Part shown: in pieces, positions 8,393 to 16,234 of the stretch | Position numbering within the stretch: the first letter of the stretch is position 1 | Layout of the letters: each line of letters begins with the position of its first letter | Assembly (NCBI GenBank): GCA_028139135.1 | Contig: JAOINB010000002.1 | Span: 82,412 to 146,411 of the forward strand | Direction: 5' to 3' | DNA: 64,000 nucleotides | Source: Betaproteobacteria bacterium | Lineage (GTDB): Bacteria; Pseudomonadota; Gammaproteobacteria; Burkholderiales; Burkholderiaceae_A | Notes under the pieces: generated by a model | The model's database searches: none | Told to the model about the DNA's origin: nothing | What the model saw: the letters and a program-made list of their open reading frames with translations, nothing else | Translations under genes and position numbers: made by a program

Positions 8393-9334
8393 TTAGTGAT
8401 ACCCTTTCCAGTCGATTATCATCTTTAAGCAACTCGCGTCATTAAAAGCAGTTTCGTAAGCGTAAGGGGCGTTTTCAGCTGAAACTTCATGACTAATTAT
8501 TCCTTCAAGATCGAGCTGTTTGGAGATAACCAAATCTGAAACAGTCTGTAAATCACGCTGTTGCCATTGTGCAGCAACCCTTATTCTGGCTTCTTTCAAA
8601 AAAGTTGGAACAAAGTCAAAAGAAATTGAGTCCTGATAAAATCCTGCCAATACCACTTCTCCTCCTGGTTGTAGAAGGCTTATTAAAAAATTAAGTTGAC
8701 TAAGGTCTCCACTAACATCGACAATGCAACCAAATTGTTTTCCTACCACTTCCCCTGGAGTACAAACTTCGTATCCCACAGCACCACTTATTCGGTTAGC
8801 TGTTTTGTCAACAACAATTGGCGACTTTCCACGCAAAACGGTTAGTCGAGCTAACAAACGGCCGAGAGCACCGTGTCCAATAATTAAATCAGGAATAGAG
8901 TTATCCGCAAAAATATGATGAGCTGTAGCAGCTAGTGCTAGCAGAACGTTCTTACTACCTATTTCAAAAGGCATTTTGATTGCCCGACTTTTATTTACAA
9001 CTAGATGGGATGATGCTCCCCCAAACAAACCCTTCACATCGCCATAACACATCGCTCCAGGGACAAAAACGGCATCTCCGTCCGTAAACCCAGAACTTTC
9101 AGAGCAACCCGAGACCTTTCCAAAACATTCGTAACCAGGTACCAACGGATATCCCATGCCTTGAAAAGCCGGCATCCTTCCTTCGAAAAGAAGTCTTTCA
9201 GTTCCCGAGCTTATTCCGCTGTATAAGTTCTCCACCAGTAGATCGTCTTCAGTTAACGGGTCTAAATTAATTTGCTCGACATGTATTTCGCCTGGTTTCT
9301 TTAACAACACAACAGATGCTTTGTTTTCAATCAT
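8393..9334 (-). CDS. bchC: Bacteriochlorophyllide a dehydrogenase BchC
   Basis: A medium-chain dehydrogenase-like protein of about 313 aa. LYSGISSGTERLLFEGRMP and the LVPGYECFGKV segment are typical of BchC, which oxidises the 3-hydroxyethyl group to acetyl. I place the start at the ATG at 9334 (MIENKASVV), where family similarity begins. The upstream ATG at 9352 and TTG at 9358 lie in or beside the second operator box and have no ribosome binding site. It leads the bchCXYZ-puf gene run and has its own operator and promoter region. Confidence 0.93.
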   Translation of the reverse strand: MIENKASVVLLKKPGEIHVEQINLDPLTEDDLLVENLYSGISSGTERLLFEGRMPAFQGMGYPLVPGYECFGKVSGCSESSGFTDGDAVFVPGAMCYGDVKGLFGGASSHLVVNKSRAIKMPFEIGSKNVLLALAATAHHIFADNSIPDLIIGHGALGRLLARLTVLRGKSPIVVDKTANRISGAVGYEVCTPGEVVGKQFGCIVDVSGDLSQLNFLISLLQPGGEVVLAGFYQDSISFDFVPTFLKEARIRVAAQWQQRDLQTVSDLVISKQLDLEGIISHEVSAENAPYAYETAFNDASCLKMIIDWKGYH

Positions 9335-9339
9335 GCTTA

Positions 9340-9383
9340 TGTAAACTTTCATTAACAATTGAATATGTAAAGCTAACTTTACA
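9340..9383. promoter_or_regulatory. Tandem TGT-N12-ACA operators (PpsR/CrtJ type) before bchC
   Basis: Two exact TGT-N12-ACA palindromes at 9340-9357 and 9366-9383 are separated by 8 bp. The second is a near-perfect inverted repeat, TGTAAAGCTAACTTTACA. This matches the known architecture of PpsR/CrtJ control at Rhodobacter bchC, where two such palindromes 8 bp apart are bound cooperatively and repress under oxygen. The regulator itself is not encoded in this window. Confidence 0.85.
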
Positions 9384-9388
9384 TATTA

Positions 9389-9417
9389 AGTATCAGTAAA
9401 ATAAAATTCCTTGTCAA
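9389..9417 (-). promoter_or_regulatory. Predicted sigma-70 promoter of bchC
   Basis: On the minus strand TTGACA (9417-9412) is followed after 17 nt by GATACT (9394-9389), 6/6 and 4/6 matches to the consensus. The predicted transcription start would fall at the edge of the first PpsR-type box, so repressor binding would block initiation or clearance. Confidence 0.5.
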
Positions 9418-9468
9418 CGACTTTATGTTTTGCACCACAGCAAAGAAAAAGTTTTAAGTTTGTCTAAA

Positions 9469-10602
9469 CTAAGCCTCTGCCAACACTATTCCCGTCTGAA
9501 TGGGCAACGTAGTTTTTAAACAACGCGCTTTTGAAAATCCACAGTCTCTTAAAATAGCTATAAGCTCCCTCGATGACCGAGGCCTCCCTTTGCCCATCAA
9601 AGCCAAATAGAACCAAAAATAAGCATCGCAGCTCATTCCTGGAAGATTATCATTAGCCATAGGTTCGGCTATTAGAAGCTTCCCATTATTTGGAAGGGAC
9701 TTTCTTATCAACTGCAATAGTTTTATTACGTTTTCCTCGGAATGGTCATACAACACTCTGATTAAAGTTACCAGGTCATAACCAGAGGGAATCTCATCTT
9801 CAAAGAAATTGCCGGGTATGATCTTTACCGCATCTACCAAGTCTGCTTTGCTAACGTTTTTTTTTGCTTCTTTACAAACCTCAGGAAGATCTAGGTTGGC
9901 TACTTTAATCCCAGGAATTAATTTTGCCAAACGAATTGAAAAACTAGCCTTCCCCCCTCCAACATCGAGTACAGAAGTGTGTTTTGTGAAATCATAAGCA
10001 GAGAATATTTGATCTGTCACTAAAGGTTGAGAAATTGCCATCAATTCACTGTACCTTTTGGCGTTTTCAGTTTTTTGTTCGAGTTCTGTATCACTAGGAA
10101 CACCTCTTCGTTCAACATAACCCCAATACCTATTCAAAGAAGTTTCCTTATCTTTTTCTTTAAGAAATGATACCGGCTCCATCAAGTCCCGATAAAACAT
10201 TTCGTGATGTAAAATTAGAGCTAAGAGACCTTTGTCATTTGCGAAAATATGTCCTTGCACGGTTAGGTCGATCAAATCACCCTCATCCTTTTCAATCAAA
10301 CCAATTGCGGATGCACCCATAAACAAACAATCGAACTTGGCTTTATCCAAATTTAGAAAATTGAATACCCTATCTATATCTTTGGGTCCATCTTTCAGAA
10401 GATTTAATATATCCAGCTTCACGCAGCATAATAAAATCTGGGAATAAACAAACCCAGCCATTAAATCAAAAGACTTTAATGCCTGGCGTCTAACAAAATA
10501 TTGCCCAATAAAAGAGGTTTCAAGATACCGTTTAAACCTATCTGACTGAAAAACTTTGCGCACAATTTTTCTTTTTACTGACCTGAAAAAATTAGCGCTC
10601 AA
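9469..10602 (-). CDS. crtF: Carotenoid O-methyltransferase CrtF
   Basis: 377 aa. The C-terminal half has a class I SAM-binding fold, with VLDVGGGKASFSIRLA as motif I and LDLPEV as the acidic motif. The N-terminal half is a winged-helix dimerisation domain as in CrtF and plant O-methyltransferases. CrtF methylates 1-hydroxy carotenoids in spheroidene/spirilloxanthin synthesis. The crtE-crtF-bchC order on one strand is standard for purple-bacterial clusters, which supports CrtF over BchU or other methyltransferases. A 110-bp regulatory gap follows. Confidence 0.93.
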   Translation of the reverse strand: MSANFFRSVKRKIVRKVFQSDRFKRYLETSFIGQYFVRRQALKSFDLMAGFVYSQILLCCVKLDILNLLKDGPKDIDRVFNFLNLDKAKFDCLFMGASAIGLIEKDEGDLIDLTVQGHIFANDKGLLALILHHEMFYRDLMEPVSFLKEKDKETSLNRYWGYVERRGVPSDTELEQKTENAKRYSELMAISQPLVTDQIFSAYDFTKHTSVLDVGGGKASFSIRLAKLIPGIKVANLDLPEVCKEAKKNVSKADLVDAVKIIPGNFFEDEIPSGYDLVTLIRVLYDHSEENVIKLLQLIRKSLPNNGKLLIAEPMANDNLPGMSCDAYFWFYLALMGKGRPRSSRELIAILRDCGFSKARCLKTTLPIQTGIVLAEA

Positions 10603-10628
10603 CCTAAATTTACTCTTGCAAGCTAGTT

Positions 10629-11522
10629 TTAAGAAAATGCCTTACGGTCAATTTTTTGAACCTTTATACGGCCTTTCTTAGGTACAAGACGGATAGCTTC
10701 ATTTCTAATCAGTTTTGTTAATTTCGCATCATTATTAAACTTTGGTACCGATGCAACAACCTCATCTATTAAATTATCAAAGTACGCCACAGCCCCTGAA
10801 AGCCCCAGTTCTCTAGCTGAACTCATTCTACCCAGGACTTCATCTCTTCCAGTAGGTTTTCCAACGTCAGATGGATGTGCAATTACGTCGCGTATGTCAT
10901 CCGCTACTTGATAAGCCTCACCTAACTTTTCTCCAAAAAGGCGCCAATTCTCGATCTCACTGCCAGCCGATGCCGCACCCGACATAACTGCAGCCTCGAA
11001 TAACGCCCCAGTTTTTTCTCTCTGATATTGCTCTAATGACGCCCTCTTTTCACACTCCCATGCTTGACCAGCAATTATCCCAGACACACTTCCAACCGAT
11101 CTTGTTACCAAATTCAGTACCAACCTTAGGCGTGCAAAATGGCGTGTTTGACAATTATTTAGATGGCGAAATGCCTCAACTATTAACGCATCCCCAGCCA
11201 AAATAGCTAGCCTTTCATCAAATTCCTTATGAACTGAGGGCCTACCTCTTCGCATATTCGCATCATCGAAACAAGGTAAATCATCATGGACTAAGGACGC
11301 ACAGTGAAGAAACTCAATTGCTACCGCAGCAGCAATGGCCAAATTTTTGTCATAATTATCGAAAGAATCAGCAATAGCTAGACAGAGCCGCGGCCGTATC
11401 CTAGCACCTCCTGGGAAAACTGCATGGTGCATCGCCATGTGGAGTCTTTTAGGCGAACCGGGACTACTACACTTCGACAATGCATTTTTTAAATGCAATT
11501 CGAGAATACTCTCAGGTTTCAT
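10629..11522 (-). CDS. crtE: Geranylgeranyl diphosphate synthase CrtE
   Basis: About 297 aa from the ATG at 11522 (the track starts at a GTG two codons earlier). The polyprenyl synthase motifs are intact: the first aspartate-rich region LVHDDLPCFDDANMRRGRPS and the second YQVADDIRDV. The product feeds both carotenoids and the bacteriochlorophyll tail. It is the first gene of the crtE-crtF run and is divergent from bchO across a region with two PpsR-type boxes. The short form of the family (farnesyl diphosphate synthase) is less likely in this context. Confidence 0.93.
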   Translation of the reverse strand: MKPESILELHLKNALSKCSSPGSPKRLHMAMHHAVFPGGARIRPRLCLAIADSFDNYDKNLAIAAAVAIEFLHCASLVHDDLPCFDDANMRRGRPSVHKEFDERLAILAGDALIVEAFRHLNNCQTRHFARLRLVLNLVTRSVGSVSGIIAGQAWECEKRASLEQYQREKTGALFEAAVMSGAASAGSEIENWRLFGEKLGEAYQVADDIRDVIAHPSDVGKPTGRDEVLGRMSSARELGLSGAVAYFDNLIDEVVASVPKFNNDAKLTKLIRNEAIRLVPKKGRIKVQKIDRKAFS

Positions 11523-11554
11523 TAACACCCAATTTGTGATTTGTCGAATTATTG

Positions 11555-11583
11555 ATTAAAAAGAAAAAACTTCATTCTGTCAA
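11555..11583 (-). promoter_or_regulatory. Predicted sigma-70 promoter of crtE
   Basis: On the minus strand TTGACA (11583-11578) and TTTAAT (11560-11555) are separated by 17 nt, 6/6 and 5/6 matches. The -35 hexamer overlaps the left half of the first PpsR-type palindrome, so occupation by the repressor would block RNA polymerase. Confidence 0.65.
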
Positions 11584-11620
11584 TTCTTATTGACAAATAA
11601 TATGTAAAAATTATGTTACA
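11578..11620. promoter_or_regulatory. Tandem TGT-N12-ACA operators between crtE and bchO
   Basis: TGTCAATTCTTATTGACA (11578-11595) and TGTAAAAATTATGTTACA (11603-11620) are both exact TGT-N12-ACA palindromes, 7 bp apart, in a divergent intergenic region. They overlap the -35 elements predicted in both directions and the -10 for bchO, so one PpsR/CrtJ-type regulator could control both gene groups. Confidence 0.85.
11590..11617 (+). promoter_or_regulatory. Predicted sigma-70 promoter of bchO
   Basis: TTGACA at 11590-11595 lies 16 nt before TATGTT at 11612-11617 (6/6 and 4/6). The -35 sits in the first operator box and the -10 in the second, as described for R. capsulatus bchC. Confidence 0.5.
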
Positions 11621-11649
11621 CATAATTTGAATTGTTAAAAACTACAAAA

Positions 11650-12534
11650 ATGACTAAAGAACAATCTAAAAACAGATGGATTCAAACAGAAAATGTTAAG
11701 TGGTTTTGTCTGACTTCAAACTCATGGCAGGAGTTTGAAGCGAAAAGTAACAATGAATTAGTTTTGTTTTTACACGGGACCGGTGGTAGTTATGAATGTT
11801 GGGATGAAATCGCAAAGGGACTTAATCATAGCTTCGTTACTCTGTGTTTAGACTTGCCGGGACACGGGAAATCTGAAAATAATAAAACATTCAAGTTAAG
11901 CTTACGAAATATTGCTCTAGAGCTAAGTCAATTGCTCAAGCTTTTAAACATAAAAAAATTAAAAACAATCGTTAGTCATTCGGCAGGCACAACATTAGCA
12001 ATAGAGTTATCAAACTGTAATAAACAAATTGAAGTAGAGAAAATTATTGGGATTAACCCCTCACTTGTTCCCCCGCCCTTCCACTTTACCATGGCGCTAA
12101 GCCCCTTAATAAGTCCTTTTATTACGTCAGAAACTTCTGTATCTTGGTTGTCCAAAATGATCAATAACTCAACAATAATAGAAAAACTCTTGGACTCAAC
12201 AGGTTCAAATTTAAAAGACCCTATCAAAAGAGATAGATACGCTAGGCTATTTAATAATAAAAAACATTTAAAAGGAGCCCTAAATTTTATGGCAGAAACA
12301 GACGTTATGAGCGTTCTTCAAAATGTCCATTCTGCGAAAACAAAATTTTTTTTTATCATTGGCGCCAAAGATACCTGGGTAAGACCAGAGAATTTAAAAA
12401 ATATTTTCAGCAAATATTTTCCACAAGCAAAAATTTTGGAGCTCGATGGGGGGCACTTGTTAAACGAAACTCACTCCAAGGAACTTTGCAAATTAATTCT
12501 CCAGGAATTAACGTATCGTGGTAACAGCATCTAA
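11650..12534 (+). CDS. bchO: BchO-like alpha/beta hydrolase (magnesium chelatase accessory)
   Basis: About 294 aa from the ATG at 11650; the track start is a TTG 6 codons upstream. It is an alpha/beta hydrolase with an oxyanion HGTGGSY segment, the nucleophile elbow SHSAGT and a late GGHLLNE histidine. The segment DSTGSNL and the GALNFMAETDV region resemble BchO, a protein of unclear activity encoded beside bchD and bchI and linked to magnesium insertion. It is convergent with bchD and their ends overlap by 27 bp. A general esterase is the alternative, but its position strongly favours BchO. Confidence 0.85.
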   Translation: MTKEQSKNRWIQTENVKWFCLTSNSWQEFEAKSNNELVLFLHGTGGSYECWDEIAKGLNHSFVTLCLDLPGHGKSENNKTFKLSLRNIALELSQLLKLLNIKKLKTIVSHSAGTTLAIELSNCNKQIEVEKIIGINPSLVPPPFHFTMALSPLISPFITSETSVSWLSKMINNSTIIEKLLDSTGSNLKDPIKRDRYARLFNNKKHLKGALNFMAETDVMSVLQNVHSAKTKFFFIIGAKDTWVRPENLKNIFSKYFPQAKILELDGGHLLNETHSKELCKLILQELTYRGNSI

Positions 12535-14322
12535 TATCTTTTTCGAACTAGCTCGTGGTAAAGGAAGATAAGTAGCCCCAAGCTTATCAGCCAAAAATCT
12601 AGTTTTTGGCGCGGGGTTATCAGCTATATCAATAAATATAGATTTTATTGAGTGACTATTGAAAAGTTCGGCGCTCTTCAGAGATTCCTCAAATGCTTTA
12701 CTTCTACCCCCAACTCCACTTTTTGTAACATTTGCTCCGCCATCACTCAGGATAACTAATACAGGAATTTTTCCATGGCTTAACTCAGAGCAACACAGAT
12801 TAAATGCATGCTCTAAGGCTGCAGGCATGGGAGTCCCTCCACCACCCTTCAATCCCCTAAGACATTTTTTTGCTCGAACGAGAGATCTCGTTGGTTCTAA
12901 TAATAAGTCACTATGCTTTCCCCTGAATGAAATAAGAGCAACTTCGTCTCTGCGAATATAACACTCAGCTAGAAGTAGCTCTACCGCTCCCTTGGCTTCT
13001 CCTAACCTTTTCGATGCCGAGGACCCTGAGGCATCGACCAAAAAAATAGTTGTATTACGGACTCGATTTCGTCTCTTGGAAACACGCAGATCTTCGGGCA
13101 AGATACGCAAAAGCATATTTTCATCAAAATTTTTATAAGTTTGTCTTTCAACCTGATAGGGAAGAGCAGCTTGAATTGAATCAACGATTTTTATTTTATG
13201 AGGTAAGCCCTGACGCCATCGCATTGAGGAATAGTTTGTCCCACTACTTGTATTTCTTATAAACGTTTGTCCTCTTCCAAACGACGAACTCCCCTTCAAC
13301 CGTTTAGAAAGTTCCCCGGACAATATACTTTGTAAAAACTCTTTTGAAAGAAATATATTTTGCGTAGAAGAATCCAGGTTTGCAGGGCTATCCTCTACTA
13401 TCTCATTTTCGATACTTTGCCTCTCATCATCTCTTGACTCGATAATCGACGAATCCGATTTATCAATCTGATTACTTTCTTCCATTAAGTTCTCTTCTGT
13501 CGGAGCCTCGGTATCCTCATTCTCGACACTAAGTTGGTTTTCTTCTTCTTGTGAAGGAATTGACTTTGCTTTCGAAAGGAAAACTAACGATGCTGCTATT
13601 TTAATGTCCTCGTCGTCTACCTGAATCCTTCCCCGCAAAGCAGCAATAACCTTAGAGACAGTGATCGCAAAGAAAACCTGACGGAAACCCTCAACCTTCA
13701 ACTCAGAGGATATTGCGACTAACATTGATAACTGGTTAGCGTCTAAATTTACATCGGGAAAAATTTTTCTTGCACTATCCACATTTCGAATTTCCTCTTC
13801 AGACATTGCCAGATTATCCAAATCATAGTCTTCGGCTAATTCTGCTCCAAGTATCGTTAGTGCTAGCCGTTCATTAATTGCGTGCGGGACGTTTTGATTC
13901 TTATCTTCTTTATTGAAAGGTAATTCCTCGAACACTATTAATGAATTAAAACCACAATTACTTCCAGTAGTTATTTCAAGTGTTTTGTCTAAATCTGCAC
14001 ATAGTAGATTAGATACTGTCCTATCGATATTTCTTGTCAAACTTAAAAGAAGCACCTGACCATTATTCTTTTTTCTGCTTAGTAAGCTCTCTCGATAAAC
14101 CTTAACTCCTTCTCTTAAAGAGCCTAAAAAATCTATTCCTCCTGTTAAATCTTCGGAACAAACATCCGATGGAATTGATGCGAGGCTCATTCTCTTAGGA
14201 AGAATACTTTTCAAAGAGCCGATTAGGGCTTGTCGATACTCGAAATGGGGCAATTCAATTCTTATCCCAGCTAATTTATGCGGACACACGGAAAAAATTT
14301 TTAAAATGTATTTAGCTATCAC
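12508..14322 (-). CDS. bchD: Magnesium chelatase subunit D
   Basis: 604 aa. The N-terminal third is a degenerate AAA domain without an obvious P-loop. Residues about 240-315 form an acidic glutamate/serine-rich linker. The C-terminal 200 residues are a von Willebrand A domain with an intact MIDAS motif, VDASGSSAS. BchD is the scaffold that binds the BchI ring and presents it to BchH for ATP-driven insertion of magnesium into protoporphyrin IX. It follows bchI by 12 nt. BchH is not in this window. Confidence 0.96.
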   Translation of the reverse strand: MIAKYILKIFSVCPHKLAGIRIELPHFEYRQALIGSLKSILPKRMSLASIPSDVCSEDLTGGIDFLGSLREGVKVYRESLLSRKKNNGQVLLLSLTRNIDRTVSNLLCADLDKTLEITTGSNCGFNSLIVFEELPFNKEDKNQNVPHAINERLALTILGAELAEDYDLDNLAMSEEEIRNVDSARKIFPDVNLDANQLSMLVAISSELKVEGFRQVFFAITVSKVIAALRGRIQVDDEDIKIAASLVFLSKAKSIPSQEEENQLSVENEDTEAPTEENLMEESNQIDKSDSSIIESRDDERQSIENEIVEDSPANLDSSTQNIFLSKEFLQSILSGELSKRLKGSSSFGRGQTFIRNTSSGTNYSSMRWRQGLPHKIKIVDSIQAALPYQVERQTYKNFDENMLLRILPEDLRVSKRRNRVRNTTIFLVDASGSSASKRLGEAKGAVELLLAECYIRRDEVALISFRGKHSDLLLEPTRSLVRAKKCLRGLKGGGGTPMPAALEHAFNLCCSELSHGKIPVLVILSDGGANVTKSGVGGRSKAFEESLKSAELFNSHSIKSIFIDIADNPAPKTRFLADKLGATYLPLPRASSKKILDAVTTIR

Positions 14323-14334
14323 TAAACTTTTTTC

Positions 14335-15351
14335 TTAATCAAATACTTCCGAAATCATTTTTTTTACACGAGTATCCGAACTAGACTCATCCAAAGGGTC
14401 TCTTCTTAAGCGATGCCGAAGAGACATAACAGCTACATGTTTGACATGTTCCTCAGTTACCGAAAGGCTTCCATTTAGGGCTGCGCATGCTCTAGCAGCT
14501 TTACTCAGGGAAAGTTCCCCCCTTAAACCGTCCGTTTTTAGCATTAAGCAAAGCGCTGCAATTTTCTCAAGCGTTTTCTCTGGCACTTTTACTTTGCTAA
14601 GCTTAGTTCTCGCAGCCCTTATCTTTTTTGCCAAACCCAATTCTTTTGATAGCCATTTTTCCTTAAAAGCTTCCGGATTATCGTCAAACTCCTGTCTTAA
14701 CTTAACAACTTTAACCCTCTCTTCGAGATTTCCAGGAGTAGTCACATCTACTGAAAAAGCAAACCTATCTAATAATTGTGGCCTAAGCTCTCCCTCCTCT
14801 GGATTACCACTCCCTACAAGTACAAACTGTGCAGGGTGGTCAATTGACAAACCCTCTCTCTCAATAAGATTTATACCAGAAGCGGAAACATCAATAAGTA
14901 AATCAACCAAATGATCATCCAAAAGATTAACTTCATCAACATATAAAAATCCTCGGTTAGCGCTGGCAAGCAAGCCTGGCTCAAGTTGCTTATCACCCGA
15001 CCGTAACGCTTTTTGAATATCTAATGAACCAATTATTCGGTCCTCCGTAGCACCCAATGGAAGATTGACTATGGGCACACTCCTATATTCACTAACTAAT
15101 CTTTCCCCTTTTTTACAACGACTACATGCTCCAATCTCTTTAGAAGGAAAACAGTTAAACATACAATTTTTTATGGCTTTGATCTTTGGTAAAACATTAA
15201 CTAAAGCCCTAATTGCAGTTGACTTTCCGGTGCCTCGATGGCCCATTACCAAAACACCCCCCATAAGAGGATCTACTGCAGATAACTTTAAGGCTAAGCA
15301 CATTTCATCTTGTCCAATTATTGCTGTAAAGGGGTAATAGAATGCACTCAT
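14335..15351 (-). CDS. bchI: Magnesium chelatase ATPase subunit I
   Basis: 338 aa AAA+ ATPase with Walker A GHRGTGKST, the family segment GACSRCKKGERLVSEYRSVPIVNLPLGATEDR, YVDEVNLLDDHLVDLLLD-like Walker B region and the GNPEEGELRPQLLDRF sensor region. It forms the hexameric ring of magnesium chelatase. It is the 3' partner of a minus-strand run that begins with a ChaN-like gene; only 3 nt separate it from the small membrane protein gene upstream. Confidence 0.98.
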   Translation of the reverse strand: MSAFYYPFTAIIGQDEMCLALKLSAVDPLMGGVLVMGHRGTGKSTAIRALVNVLPKIKAIKNCMFNCFPSKEIGACSRCKKGERLVSEYRSVPIVNLPLGATEDRIIGSLDIQKALRSGDKQLEPGLLASANRGFLYVDEVNLLDDHLVDLLIDVSASGINLIEREGLSIDHPAQFVLVGSGNPEEGELRPQLLDRFAFSVDVTTPGNLEERVKVVKLRQEFDDNPEAFKEKWLSKELGLAKKIRAARTKLSKVKVPEKTLEKIAALCLMLKTDGLRGELSLSKAARACAALNGSLSVTEEHVKHVAVMSLRHRLRRDPLDESSSDTRVKKMISEVFD

Positions 15352-15354
15352 GTT

Positions 15355-15636
15355 CTAATTTTTTCGTCTAATAAAAATTATCAAGGAGTAAAAGTGAAAA
15401 AGCCCCGAACACATCAGAAAAAACAAGCATAAACTTAGCCGATCTTTTGCAAACGATAACAGTGATGCCATTAACAAAATTCCTGAAATAACATTATAGA
15501 AAAAGCTTTCTTTAAAAATATTTTTACTTCCCTTTGTTTTAAAAATCATTAGAAGCTCAAACAAGGACACTGTTATTATAACCCCTACCAAAACAAGAAT
15601 TAAATCTTCATCAATCATTATCATGTCAAACCTCAT
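15355..15636 (-). CDS. Unrecognised small membrane protein next to bchI
   Basis: About 93 aa from the ATG at 15636, which lies 4 nt after the preceding stop; the track start is a TTG 8 codons upstream. Three hydrophobic segments are visible (LILVLVGVIITVSLFELLMIF, VISGILLMASLLSF and LCLFFLMCSGLFHFYSLIIFI), and it ends in basic RRKN. I do not recognise a family. Being sandwiched in a tight run with bchI suggests co-expression with bacteriochlorophyll synthesis, but no function is claimed. Confidence 0.75.
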   Translation of the reverse strand: MRFDMIMIDEDLILVLVGVIITVSLFELLMIFKTKGSKNIFKESFFYNVISGILLMASLLSFAKDRLSLCLFFLMCSGLFHFYSLIIFIRRKN

Positions 15637-15640
15637 AAAT

Positions 15641-16234
15641 TTACCGAAGGATAAAGTCAATTTTTTTTAGTCTTGCTAGAGGATCCATCTCTTCAAGAAG
15701 ACTTTGTTTCTGTGCAGCTCCGATAGGTAACAACTCCGCCCATCTGTTAGCAACCCAACCTGCATCATTAAACCGATCGTCGAAATCGCCCATTTCCCTA
15801 TTGACTGGGAATGTCTTTTTTCTATTTGCATTAAACAGGTCTTTGAGATCACTAGACAAACGACTAATACTTTCAGGAATTCGAACTATGCTATCGCTTG
15901 TTACCTCACTGACTTCTGCGCTCCACAAGGAGTACCTTCCTCTGCTAGCTGAGTTTATCTTGAAACGTCCCTCCCCTTTAACACTTATCGAAAAAAGCGT
16001 TGGTTGCAAAGTTTCAAATCGAATAATTCTAGCCTTCGTACCAATATCATAAAATTCTTCAATTTCTCCAGGCGTGTTAGTTTCAAGACCACGTTGAAGT
16101 AAAATAATACCAAAACACTTTTTCTCATCACTGGCCGCTCTAATCATTTTCAAATACCTAATTTCAAAGATGTTTAAGGACAAGATACCATCTGGAAACA
16201 AACACATATTTAGCGGGAACAAGGGTAGGCTCAA
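15641..16234 (-). CDS. LON-substrate-binding-domain protein
   Basis: About 197 aa. The segment LSLPLFPLNMCLFPDGILSLNIFEIRYLKMI is the start of the LON N-terminal (peptidase S16 substrate-binding) fold, and no AAA or protease domain follows. I place the start at the TTG at 16234: it overlaps the upstream stop as TTGA and has GGAG 6 nt before it. The ORF-track start at 16294 is a TTG inside the upstream gene without a ribosome binding site. Stand-alone LON-domain proteins are widespread and of unclear function. Its place in an operon with bchI is the interesting point. Confidence 0.8.
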   Translation of the reverse strand: MSLPLFPLNMCLFPDGILSLNIFEIRYLKMIRAASDEKKCFGIILLQRGLETNTPGEIEEFYDIGTKARIIRFETLQPTLFSISVKGEGRFKINSASRGRYSLWSAEVSEVTSDSIVRIPESISRLSSDLKDLFNANRKKTFPVNREMGDFDDRFNDAGWVANRWAELLPIGAAQKQSLLEEMDPLARLKKIDFILR

